Source: Rouxiella badensis (lineage in GTDB: Bacteria; Pseudomonadota; Gammaproteobacteria; Enterobacterales; Enterobacteriaceae). Taken from it: DNA of 44,336 nt. The stretch lies in contig NZ_MRWE01000040.1 of NCBI RefSeq assembly GCF_002093665.1, forward strand, positions 1 to 44,336, given 5' to 3'. The notes under the pieces are model-generated. The model ran no database searches. It was not told where the DNA came from and was given only the letters and a program-made list of their open reading frames with translations. A program made the position numbers and the translations under genes. Of this stretch, positions 27,868-37,071 are shown in pieces (within the stretch, counting starts at the first letter, position 1; each line of letters begins with the position of its first letter).

Positions 27868-30800
27868 ATGAGCGATTTCGACCAGTTACTGCTGACTCTG
27901 GAAGAGGCAAAAATCTCGATCTCGCTGGATAACGAGGATTTGGTTATCACGGCAGCCAAGGGTGCGCTTACCAGTGAGATTAAAAGTGCGCTTCGTGAGC
28001 ACAAGACAACGATGGTGACCGCGCTGCGCAACGGCAAACGCCTGTCCAACGCCTTTGAGGTGGTGGTTCCGGCGAACAAGATTACCCCCGAGACGACCAC
28101 TATCACGCCTGAGCTGCTGCCATTGATTGATTTTACGCAGAAGGACATCGATCAGGTGGTCGATCAGGTGCCGGGCGGCGTCAGCAATATTCAGGACATC
28201 TATTCGCTGGCCCCGTTGCAGGAAGGGATCTTGTTCCACCACATGCTGGCGAGCAAGGGTGACCCGTATCTGCAAACCGGTCAGATGACCTTCGATAGCC
28301 GCGAAAAAGTTGATAACTATCTGGCGGCGGTGCAGCAGGTTATCGACCGTCACGACATCATGCGTACCGGTTTTTACTGGGAAGGCGTCTCCACGCCGTG
28401 TCAGGTGGTGCAACGCCGCGCAAAACTGCACGTGCTGGACGTTGAGCTGGACCCGGCGAACGGCCCGATTGCCGAGCAGTTGGCCGCGCGTTTCGACCCC
28501 TCACACTACAGCATCGATTTGGCTAAACCGCCGCTGCTGCACGCCTTCGTGGCTTACGACAGGCGCAATGAGCGCTGGGAAATGTTCCGCGTTCTGCATC
28601 ACCTGATTGATGACATCACTTCGGTACTGATCCTGTCTGCCGAAATCCACACCTTCCTGGCAGGGCGCGGCCATACGCTGCCAGAGGCGCAGCCGTTCCG
28701 TCGTCTGATTGCCCAGGTCCGTTTGGGCAAAAGCCCGGAAGAGCACGAGCGTTATTTCCGCTCGACCTTAGGTGATATCGATGAGCCGACCGCACTCTAT
28801 GGTCTAGTCAATCTGCTCGATGACTCCGAAATTATTGAGGTCACGCGCAAGGTGCCACAGCGTCTCAACGACGTGCTGCGCGGCTATGCGCGTCGTCTGG
28901 GCGTTAGCCTCGGCAGTATCTGCCATCTGGCGTGGGGGCAGGTGCTGGCCTGCATCAGCGGTCAGGACTCGGTGGTATTCGGGACCATTTTGTTTGGCCG
29001 TATGCACGCCGGTGAAGGCGCAGACCAGATCATGGGGCCTTTCATCAACACCCTGCCACTGCGTCTGGATATGTACGGCGCGAGCGTTGAGGAAAGTGTG
29101 CGTGCAACGCATAAACGTTTGGCCGAACTGCTCAGCCACGAGCATGCGTCATTGGCGCTGGCACTGCGTTGCAGCGGCATCACCGGCTCAACGCCGCTGT
29201 TCAATACGCTGTTCAACTATCGCCATAACCGCGAATCAGAGAGTAAATCGCTGGATTTCGTGGTCCCTGAGGCAGACCAGTGGGACGGCTTTGAAGAGCG
29301 TACCACCTATCCGATAACGCTCTCCGTTGACGACTATGGCACAGCGCTCGGCCTGAATATTCAGGTGGTCGATTCACTGGATCCCGAGTTGCTGTTTGCC
29401 TATATGCAGCACGCGCTTGAAAATATCGCCAAAGCGCTGGACGAAGCCCCCAACACGCCGATGCAGCAGATCAATATTCTGCCTGCCGCAGAACGCCATC
29501 TGTTGCTGAATGAATGGAACGACACTGCCAAGGTTTATCCTGAGGTTGCCTATACCCACCAGATGTTCGAGGAGCAGGTAAAACGCACGCCTTCCGCGGT
29601 TGCGTTGCGCTTTGGGAATCGCAAACTGAGCTACGCCGAGCTGGATGCCTTGTCCAACCAACTGGCGCACTTCTTACACCAAAAAGGGGTAAAACCGGAC
29701 GATCGCGTGGCTATCTGTCTGGACCGCAGCATCGAGATGGTGGTTGGCCTGATGGGGATTATCAAGGCCGGGGGCGCCTATGTGCCGCTTGACCCTGATT
29801 ACCCGGTAGACCGCCTATCCTATATCCTGCAAGACTCCGCGCCGAAGCTGCTGTTGCTCGACAAACGCGGGCGCGAAATCACCGCCGGGCTAGATACGAC
29901 CGGTGTTGTGACCTTTGACCTTGACGCCGAGTCTCTGGCAACCTCTTCGCTGCCCATCGAGCCGTTATCGCCTGCCGAACTGGGCCTGACGTCGCACAAT
30001 CTTGCCTACGTTATTTACACCTCTGGCTCGACCGGTAAGCCAAAGGGTGTGGAAAACGAACACCGTGGTCTGATCAACCGCCTGCAGTGGATGCAGGATG
30101 CCTATCAGCTCGACAGCAGCGATGCGGTATTGCAGAAAACCACCTTCAGCTTTGACGTTTCGGTGTGGGAGTTCTTCTGGCCGCTTTCCGTCGGGGCAAC
30201 GCTGGTGGTAGCCCCTCCGGGCGCGCACAAAGATACGCAGGCGCTCGCACAGGTTATTCAGGCGAACAACATCACCACCATCCACTTTGTTCCGTCGATG
30301 CTGAATCTGTTCCTGGCCAGCGACGGCGCGACGGCCTGCCGCTATCTGCGCCGCATCGTGTGCAGCGGTGAGGCCCTGAGTTCGGCAAGCGTTGCCACCT
30401 GCCACCGCGTGCTGCCTGATACGGCGGTGCACAACCTTTATGGGCCGACCGAAGCGGCTATCGACGTGACGGCCTGGACCTGCCCCAAAGATTTACCGGC
30501 GACGGCGATTGTGCCGATTGGGCGTCCTATCGCCAACCTGCGTATTTACTTGCTCGACCAGCACCAGCGCCCGGTTCCACTCGGCGTGGCGGGTGAGCTG
30601 TATATCGGCGGCGTAGGCGTAGCGCGTGGCTATCTCAACCGTCCGGACCTGACGGCTGAGCGCTTTATCAGAGACCCGTTTGCCTCGGATGCCAACGCTC
30701 GTATGTACCGCACCGGTGACCTGGCGCGCTACCTGCATAACGGTGACATCGAGTATCTCGGACGTAACGACAATCAGGTCAAGATCCGCGGTTTCCGCAT

Positions 30801-31359
30801 CGAACTGGGCGAGATTGACGCCGCGTTGCAGAAACAGCCGGCCATTCGTGAAGCCGTGGTGGTAGCCCGTGATGATGCGCAAGGCGACCTGCGTCTGGTG
30901 GCTTATGTGGTGCTCGACGCCCGCGCAGACGCAGAAGGCCTGAGTACGTCTGAGCGCATCGCACAGTGGCGAAACAGCCTGGCCGCCCAGTTGCCGGATT
31001 ACATGGTGCCCGCCGCCTTCGTCAAACTTGATCAACTTCCGCTCACCGCTAACGGCAAGCTGGACCGCAAAGCGTTGCCATTGCCCGATGACTCCTCTTT
31101 CTTCCGCCGCACCTACGCCGCGCCGCAGGGCGATGTCGAGATTGCTATGGCAGAGCTGTGGCAGGCGCTGCTGGGCGTGGAGCGTATCGGTCGTCACGAC
31201 AATTTCTTCGAACTGGGGGGACATTCTCTGTTGGCCGTGCAGCTGATGGAGCATCTGCGCCAGCGCGATTTAAGTATCGAGATCCGCGCGTTGTTCGAAA
31301 GCCCGACCCTGGCAGAGCTGTCTGAGCGTACCGTTGAACTCGATGAGATGAGAATATGA
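27868..31359 (+). CDS. NRPS: docking - C - A(Ser) - PCP, 1163 residues
   Basis: Single-module peptide synthetase. Residues 1-55 form a TubC-type beta-hairpin docking domain that should receive the C-terminal tail of the preceding NRPS. The C domain is about 80-525, with HHLIDDI (H244, H245, D249). The A domain is about 545-1060 (YTSGSTGKPKG near 717), with pocket residues DVWHVSLIDK, one change from the standard serine code DVWHLSLIDK. The PCP is GGHSLLAV with S1120. The C-terminus (TVELDEMRI) closely resembles the tail of the previous protein and should dock to the next. ATG 27868 follows GGAGA (27855-27859) at 8 bases; the frame is open upstream to 27652 inside the previous gene, but that part is not coding. 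No epimerase domain. Confidence 0.94.
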   Translation: MSDFDQLLLTLEEAKISISLDNEDLVITAAKGALTSEIKSALREHKTTMVTALRNGKRLSNAFEVVVPANKITPETTTITPELLPLIDFTQKDIDQVVDQVPGGVSNIQDIYSLAPLQEGILFHHMLASKGDPYLQTGQMTFDSREKVDNYLAAVQQVIDRHDIMRTGFYWEGVSTPCQVVQRRAKLHVLDVELDPANGPIAEQLAARFDPSHYSIDLAKPPLLHAFVAYDRRNERWEMFRVLHHLIDDITSVLILSAEIHTFLAGRGHTLPEAQPFRRLIAQVRLGKSPEEHERYFRSTLGDIDEPTALYGLVNLLDDSEIIEVTRKVPQRLNDVLRGYARRLGVSLGSICHLAWGQVLACISGQDSVVFGTILFGRMHAGEGADQIMGPFINTLPLRLDMYGASVEESVRATHKRLAELLSHEHASLALALRCSGITGSTPLFNTLFNYRHNRESESKSLDFVVPEADQWDGFEERTTYPITLSVDDYGTALGLNIQVVDSLDPELLFAYMQHALENIAKALDEAPNTPMQQINILPAAERHLLLNEWNDTAKVYPEVAYTHQMFEEQVKRTPSAVALRFGNRKLSYAELDALSNQLAHFLHQKGVKPDDRVAICLDRSIEMVVGLMGIIKAGGAYVPLDPDYPVDRLSYILQDSAPKLLLLDKRGREITAGLDTTGVVTFDLDAESLATSSLPIEPLSPAELGLTSHNLAYVIYTSGSTGKPKGVENEHRGLINRLQWMQDAYQLDSSDAVLQKTTFSFDVSVWEFFWPLSVGATLVVAPPGAHKDTQALAQVIQANNITTIHFVPSMLNLFLASDGATACRYLRRIVCSGEALSSASVATCHRVLPDTAVHNLYGPTEAAIDVTAWTCPKDLPATAIVPIGRPIANLRIYLLDQHQRPVPLGVAGELYIGGVGVARGYLNRPDLTAERFIRDPFASDANARMYRTGDLARYLHNGDIEYLGRNDNQVKIRGFRIELGEIDAALQKQPAIREAVVVARDDAQGDLRLVAYVVLDARADAEGLSTSERIAQWRNSLAAQLPDYMVPAAFVKLDQLPLTANGKLDRKALPLPDDSSFFRRTYAAPQGDVEIAMAELWQALLGVERIGRHDNFFELGGHSLLAVQLMEHLRQRDLSIEIRALFESPTLAELSERTVELDEMRI

Positions 31360-34300
31360 TGGATTTTGATGACCTTTTGCAGGCACTTGACGAGGCCAAC
31401 ATTGCCTTGTCGCTTGATGGCGAATCTCTGGTCATCAAGGCAGCCAAGGGGTCTCTGACCCCTGATATCAAGACGGCACTGCGAGAGCACAAACCGGCTC
31501 TTGTCGATGCCCTGCAACAGGGGAGAGATTTCTCCTCTCAGGGGGGAGGTGGCGGTTCACACGTGCCGGTGAATGTGATAACTCCACAGACGACCCACCT
31601 GACGCCGGATATGCTGCCGCTGATTGACCTGACGCCGGACGATATCGCGCACATTGTCGCCCAGATTCCAGGCGGCGTAGCGAACGTGCAGGATATTTAC
31701 GCCCTGACGCCGTTGCAGGAGGGCATTCTCTTCCTGCATCGGCTGAGCGGTAAAGGGGATCCCTATCTCCAGTTCGCCAAGGTCTCGCTGGCAAACCGTG
31801 AGGTGCTGGTGCAGTACGTCGAGGCCGTTCAGCAGACCATTAATCGACACGATATTCTGCGTACCGCGTTTCTCTGGCAGGGACTGTCGACCTCGGCGCA
31901 GGTGGTGTTGCGTCATGCGCCCGTGCAGTTAACCGAGGTTGAGCTCGACCCGGCCAATGGCCCAGTGATGGACCAGTTGGTCAAGCGCTATGACCCGGCG
32001 CACTACCGTGTTGATTTGACTCAGGCACCGCTGCTGAGCCTATTTACCGCCCAGGACCCGCACAGCGGGCGCTGGGAAATGATCATGTTGCAACACCACC
32101 TGATCGACGATATCGCCTCGTTGCAGATAATGATCCAGGATATCCGCGCCTTTATGCTCGGGCGTGGGCAGTTGTTACCTGCGCCACCGCCGTTCCGCCG
32201 CCTGATTGCCAAAATACGGTCATCGGCCTCCGAGGCCCAGCACGAGCAGTTCTTTCGCGCGATGCTGAGCGATATTGACGCGCCTACGCTGCCGTTTGGC
32301 GTCGCGAACGTGGCGGTAGACAACGCGACGGTGGTCGAACTTCGCCGCAATGTCGACGCGACCCTGGTTGACCGCCTGCGTGCCCACGCGCGCCGTCTTG
32401 GCGTCAGCATGGGCAGCCTCTGTCATCTGGTTTGGGGACAGGTCATGGCGCGCGCCAGCGACAGCGATACGGTGGTAATGGGTACCATCCTGCTGGGCCG
32501 TTTGCAGGCGGGCGAGGGGGCCAATCAGATTATGGGGCCGTTCATCAATACGCTGCCCCTCCGTCTTGACCTCGGCAACGTGGGCGTCGAAGAAAGCGTG
32601 CGCGAAACGCATAAACGTTTGGCTGCCTTGCTGGAGTGTGAGCATGCGTCGCTCGGTTTGGCCCAGCGCTGTAGCGGGATTGCGCCGCCAACGCCTTTGT
32701 TCAACGTGCTGTTTAACTATCGCCACAACCAGCAGGCGGAGGATGAGTACGTCGATACGACCGGCGAACGCGATGCGGTGGAGTGGCACGGCTTCGAGGA
32801 GCGGACCGATTATCCGCTGACGGTCTCGGTGGATGACTTTGGCGATACGCTGCGACTCAACGTGCTCGCGGTGCCAGAGTTCTCCGCCGAACGCATCATG
32901 GGCTATCTCCAGCAGACTATGAAAAGTCTGGCGCAGGCGTTGGACAGCAGCCCGGCGCTGCCGATGTCGGCGCTGGAAATCCTGCCTGCCGGTGAGCGCC
33001 GTAAACTGCTGGTCGACTGGAATAATACCGCGGCGTCTTATCCGTCGAATGAGACCGTGCATCGCCTGTTCGAGCAGCAGGCTGCCCGTACCCCTGCGGC
33101 CGTTGCGGTGATTGACGGTGACACGCAGCTAAGCTACTTCGAACTGAACCAGCAGGCTAACCGCCTGGCCTCAACGTTAATTGCCCGAGGCGTCAAACCG
33201 GGGGAGAGTGTGGCCCTGCTGCTGCCGCGCGGCAGCGCCTTGCTGGCTGCGACGCTGGCCATTCTCAAGGCGGGCGCGACCTACGTACCGCTGGACCCGC
33301 TTGCCCCGCAGGAGCGTCTGAACTGGATGATTGATGACTGCGCGGCGCGACTGGTGATAAGCGATGCCCGTCAGCCGCTGGCTGCGGGCCTGCGCCTGCC
33401 GGTGATTGACGTTGAAAGCGATGAAGTTGCGCGTGCCAGTAGCACGCCTGTCGTGGTCCCGAGTTCTGCCAGCCAGGCGGCTTATATCATCTACACCTCC
33501 GGCTCGACCGGGTTACCCAAGGGCGTCATGGTGCCGCACCGTGCGGTGAATCGTTTGGTGATTAATAGCGGCGTGGGCGTTTTCGAGCCGGGCAACCGTA
33601 TGGCGCTGGCGGCCAACACCGCCTTTGACGCCAGTACGCTGGAGATTTGGGCACCGCTCCTGACCGGCGGGGCCTGCGTGGTTATCCCGCAGGATACCTT
33701 GCTGTCTCCGGCCGCGCTGGTGCGCGTGCTCAGGCAGCATGACGTGAACCAGATGTGGTTGACGGTGGGCTTGTTCAACCAGCTTTATAGCGAGCTGGCA
33801 CCGGTTATCCCGCAGTTCACCTCGCTGTTTGTCGGCGGAGACGCACTCGACCCGACGATTATCGCTCAGGTACTGCGTGCGTCTCCTGCAGCGAAGCTGG
33901 TTAACGGCTATGGCCCGACCGAAACCACCACCTTCGCGACGACCTACCCGATTGATGCGGCCTCCGCCAATTCTACCGGTATTCCCATTGGGCGTCCTAT
34001 TGGCAACACCCGCACCTATGTGCTGGATAAACACCAGCAGCCGGTGCCATTAGGTGCGGTCGGCGAGTTGTACATTGGCGGCGACGGCGTCGCACTGGGG
34101 TATCTCAATCGTGAGGAGCTGACCGCTGAACGCTTCGTGGCTGACCCGTTTGTTGCCGACGATGGGGCGCGCCTGTATCGCACCGGCGACCTGGTGCGTT
34201 ATCGGGAAGACGGCAATTTGCTGTTCGTGGGGCGCAACGATCAGCAGGTCAAGCTGCGTGGTTTTCGCATCGAACTGGGAGAGATCGAGGCGCGTCTGGC

Positions 34301-37040
34301 CGAGCATCCTCAGGTTGAGAAAGCGCGGGTGCTGGCGCTCGATAGTGGCAGCGGCAAGCGCCTGGTCGCTTACGCGGTCAGCGCTGTGCCTGAGGCGGAG
34401 TTACAGGATTATTTGGGCGAGCGTCTGCCGGATTATATGCTGCCTGCCCGTATCGTCACGCTTGAGCAGTTCCCGTTGACGCCGAACGGCAAGGTGGATC
34501 GCAAGGCGCTGCCTGCGGTGGAGTTTAGCGAAACCACGGCCTATCGTGCACCGCGTAACCCGCAGGAAGAGACACTCTGCACACTGTTCGCCGAGCTACT
34601 CCAGCAGCCGCGTATTGGCATTGATGATGATTTCTTTGCGATGGGCGGCCATTCGATTCTCGCTACCGGTTTGATTGCGCGCATCCGTACCCGTCTGGGC
34701 GTCGAGCTGCCGGTAAGGGTTCTGTTTGAGAATCCAACGGTGGCGAGTCTGTCCAGGCATCTCGATACGCCAGGCAGAATTCGTCAACCGTTAACCCAGA
34801 TTAAGCCCCGTCCTGCGCCGCTGCCGGTATCCTACAGCCAGCAGCTGATGTGGGTCGGTCAGAACACTCGCGGGGATAACTCCTCGCTCAACACGCCGAT
34901 CGTCGTCTCGCTGGAAGGTGACCTGAATCTGGCGGCGTTAAGGGCCGCGCTGTACGATCTGGTGGAACGCCATGAAACGCTGCGCACCCGTTTTGCGGTA
35001 GTGAATGGTCAGCCGGTGCAGGTGGTCTCACCCCTTGCTGACGTTCAACTCGACGTCCCTTGCATCGATGTCGGCGTTGAGCAGGTGAATCACACCGTTT
35101 TTGAGGCGATTAGGCGAGTTTTCGACCTCGCCGTTGATTTCCCCTTCCGTCCCTCGATTTTACGCGTCGGTCTACGGCAGCATATTTTGGTGATGCTGTT
35201 CCACCATATTGCCTGTGACGCATTTTCACTTGCGCCGTTGACACGCGATCTGACGCAGGCCTATAAGGCACGCATCGCCGGTCAAGCACCGTCATTCATT
35301 CCGTTGCCGGTTCAGTATGCCGACTACGCGGTGTGGCATCGTGAGCTGCTCGGCGATCCTAACCAGCCGGACAGCCTGTATGCCGAACAGTTGGCCTACT
35401 GGAAGAAAACGCTCAACGGCGTGCCTGCTACGCTGGCCCTGCCGCAAGACTTTCCGCGTCCGGAAAAGCCGAGCTATCGTGGGGAAGTCTTGCCGCTGCA
35501 AATCAACGCCGGTCTGCACCAGCGTTTAAGCGGACTGGCGCGCGAGCGCAACATGACGCTATCGATGGTGCTTCAGGCGGCTCTGGGTATCTTCTATACC
35601 CGTCTGGGTGCGGGCGAGGATATTCCGCTGGGGGCCATTTTGGCGGGACGCAGTGACGAGGCACTGAACGAGCTGGTGGGATGTTTCCTGACACAGTGGG
35701 TGATGCGCGTCGATACCTCGGGTAATCCGCGCGTCAACGAGGTGCTTGAGCGGGTGCGTACGCAGGCGTTAACCTCCTACGATCATCAGGATATTCCCTA
35801 TCTCAAGCTGGTCAGCGAGCTTATGCCGGTGCGTTCACCGTCGCACTATCCGCTGTTCCAGACGATGATGATTCTGCAAAACACGCCTGCGGAAATGTTC
35901 GATGTGCCTGGCCTCGACGCCCGCGTGTTTCCGGCCCACAGCGGCAACACCAAGTGGGACCTCTACTACATGCTGTACGAGAATTACGGCGATGAGGGCA
36001 CGCCACTGGGCATGGACGGCATACTGGAATACGCCGTCGACTTGTTTAGCCGTGAAACCGCCGAACGTCTGGTGACAGGCTATCTCGCCACGCTTGAGGC
36101 GATGGTGGCGGCTCCGGATGCTCGGGTCAGCGAGCTGAAAGTCGGCAATGCGCAGACGGAAATTCGCCAGTCGTCAGCGTCTTCAGCCGCGGTTGCGCTA
36201 GCCGATTTTAATCCGCTGTTAGTGCTGCAAAAAGGGGCGGCCAGCGCGGCGTCTCTCTTCTGTGTTCCTGGCGCTGGCGCAACGGTTACCGACTTCTTGC
36301 CTTTCATTCAGGCATTACCCGCTCACTGGCCGGTCTACGGCCTGCTGCACAAGGGTATCGATGGCATGCATGAACCAGAGCGTTCGGTTGAAGCCGCTGC
36401 GGCCCGCAACTTGCTCGCGCTTCATGAGGCCGGATTTGGCGCCGAGACACCGATTCATCTATTGGGTCACTCTTTCGGCGGGCAGGTGGCATTCGAGATG
36501 GCAAGGCAATGGCAGGCGCAAGGTTATCGCGTGGCGTCGTTGACTCTGCTCGATAGCGAAGCGCCCCGGAGCGCGGAAGACCCCGTTATAACGCGCACGT
36601 TGACGGCGTGTATGCGCGAATACGTCGAAAGCATCGGCTTTAATCTCGACGCCGAGCTGGATATCGACAGCGCGCTTTACGCCAACGGCGACGTTGAACA
36701 GATGCTGCACGTTGTGCACCAGCATCTTCAGCGTCTGGGGAAAATCCCGGCCAACGCCTCTGCCCGGCTGTTGAAAGGTCCGTGGCAAACCTTCTATGCC
36801 GCGCGGCAAACGCATTATATCCCGACATCGCACTACCCGAATCCGCTTTATCTGATTCAGGTGCGTGACCCGTGGATGACCCTCGAGGAGTGTCTCAAGC
36901 GTCGTGACGAAGATGCCGCGGGCTGGGCGCGTTGGGCAGAAAAACTTGAGACCCTGACGGGACCGGCTCAGCACTTTACCCTGTTGAAAACGCCTCACGT
37001 CAGCGAGCTTGTGCAAAGGTGGCTTCAGTTCGTGCTGTAG
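31356..37040 (+). CDS. NRPS: docking - C - A(probably Val) - PCP - C - thioesterase, 1894 residues
   Basis: Last synthetase of the line. A TubC-type docking domain (1-56) is followed by C1 (HHLIDDI at H247), A (YTSGSTGLPKG near 713; pocket DALWFGGTFK, close to valine codes such as DAFWIGGTFK) and PCP (S1100). A second C domain (about 1145-1590; HHIACDA at H1283/H1284/D1288, Ala in place of the final Gly) comes next. The chain ends with a type I thioesterase whose nucleophile is S1706 in GHSFGG and whose likely His lies in KTPHVSEL. The second C domain has no A-PCP after it, an unusual ending that suggests condensation with a free or separately carried amine or alcohol before or instead of thioesterase release. 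The start codon overlaps the previous stop (ATGA), so the genes are coupled. Confidence 0.94.
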   Translation: MMDFDDLLQALDEANIALSLDGESLVIKAAKGSLTPDIKTALREHKPALVDALQQGRDFSSQGGGGGSHVPVNVITPQTTHLTPDMLPLIDLTPDDIAHIVAQIPGGVANVQDIYALTPLQEGILFLHRLSGKGDPYLQFAKVSLANREVLVQYVEAVQQTINRHDILRTAFLWQGLSTSAQVVLRHAPVQLTEVELDPANGPVMDQLVKRYDPAHYRVDLTQAPLLSLFTAQDPHSGRWEMIMLQHHLIDDIASLQIMIQDIRAFMLGRGQLLPAPPPFRRLIAKIRSSASEAQHEQFFRAMLSDIDAPTLPFGVANVAVDNATVVELRRNVDATLVDRLRAHARRLGVSMGSLCHLVWGQVMARASDSDTVVMGTILLGRLQAGEGANQIMGPFINTLPLRLDLGNVGVEESVRETHKRLAALLECEHASLGLAQRCSGIAPPTPLFNVLFNYRHNQQAEDEYVDTTGERDAVEWHGFEERTDYPLTVSVDDFGDTLRLNVLAVPEFSAERIMGYLQQTMKSLAQALDSSPALPMSALEILPAGERRKLLVDWNNTAASYPSNETVHRLFEQQAARTPAAVAVIDGDTQLSYFELNQQANRLASTLIARGVKPGESVALLLPRGSALLAATLAILKAGATYVPLDPLAPQERLNWMIDDCAARLVISDARQPLAAGLRLPVIDVESDEVARASSTPVVVPSSASQAAYIIYTSGSTGLPKGVMVPHRAVNRLVINSGVGVFEPGNRMALAANTAFDASTLEIWAPLLTGGACVVIPQDTLLSPAALVRVLRQHDVNQMWLTVGLFNQLYSELAPVIPQFTSLFVGGDALDPTIIAQVLRASPAAKLVNGYGPTETTTFATTYPIDAASANSTGIPIGRPIGNTRTYVLDKHQQPVPLGAVGELYIGGDGVALGYLNREELTAERFVADPFVADDGARLYRTGDLVRYREDGNLLFVGRNDQQVKLRGFRIELGEIEARLAEHPQVEKARVLALDSGSGKRLVAYAVSAVPEAELQDYLGERLPDYMLPARIVTLEQFPLTPNGKVDRKALPAVEFSETTAYRAPRNPQEETLCTLFAELLQQPRIGIDDDFFAMGGHSILATGLIARIRTRLGVELPVRVLFENPTVASLSRHLDTPGRIRQPLTQIKPRPAPLPVSYSQQLMWVGQNTRGDNSSLNTPIVVSLEGDLNLAALRAALYDLVERHETLRTRFAVVNGQPVQVVSPLADVQLDVPCIDVGVEQVNHTVFEAIRRVFDLAVDFPFRPSILRVGLRQHILVMLFHHIACDAFSLAPLTRDLTQAYKARIAGQAPSFIPLPVQYADYAVWHRELLGDPNQPDSLYAEQLAYWKKTLNGVPATLALPQDFPRPEKPSYRGEVLPLQINAGLHQRLSGLARERNMTLSMVLQAALGIFYTRLGAGEDIPLGAILAGRSDEALNELVGCFLTQWVMRVDTSGNPRVNEVLERVRTQALTSYDHQDIPYLKLVSELMPVRSPSHYPLFQTMMILQNTPAEMFDVPGLDARVFPAHSGNTKWDLYYMLYENYGDEGTPLGMDGILEYAVDLFSRETAERLVTGYLATLEAMVAAPDARVSELKVGNAQTEIRQSSASSAAVALADFNPLLVLQKGAASAASLFCVPGAGATVTDFLPFIQALPAHWPVYGLLHKGIDGMHEPERSVEAAAARNLLALHEAGFGAETPIHLLGHSFGGQVAFEMARQWQAQGYRVASLTLLDSEAPRSAEDPVITRTLTACMREYVESIGFNLDAELDIDSALYANGDVEQMLHVVHQHLQRLGKIPANASARLLKGPWQTFYAARQTHYIPTSHYPNPLYLIQVRDPWMTLEECLKRRDEDAAGWARWAEKLETLTGPAQHFTLLKTPHVSELVQRWLQFVL

Positions 37041-37071
37041 CACTATCGAAAAATATAATGAGTGAGTGGAA

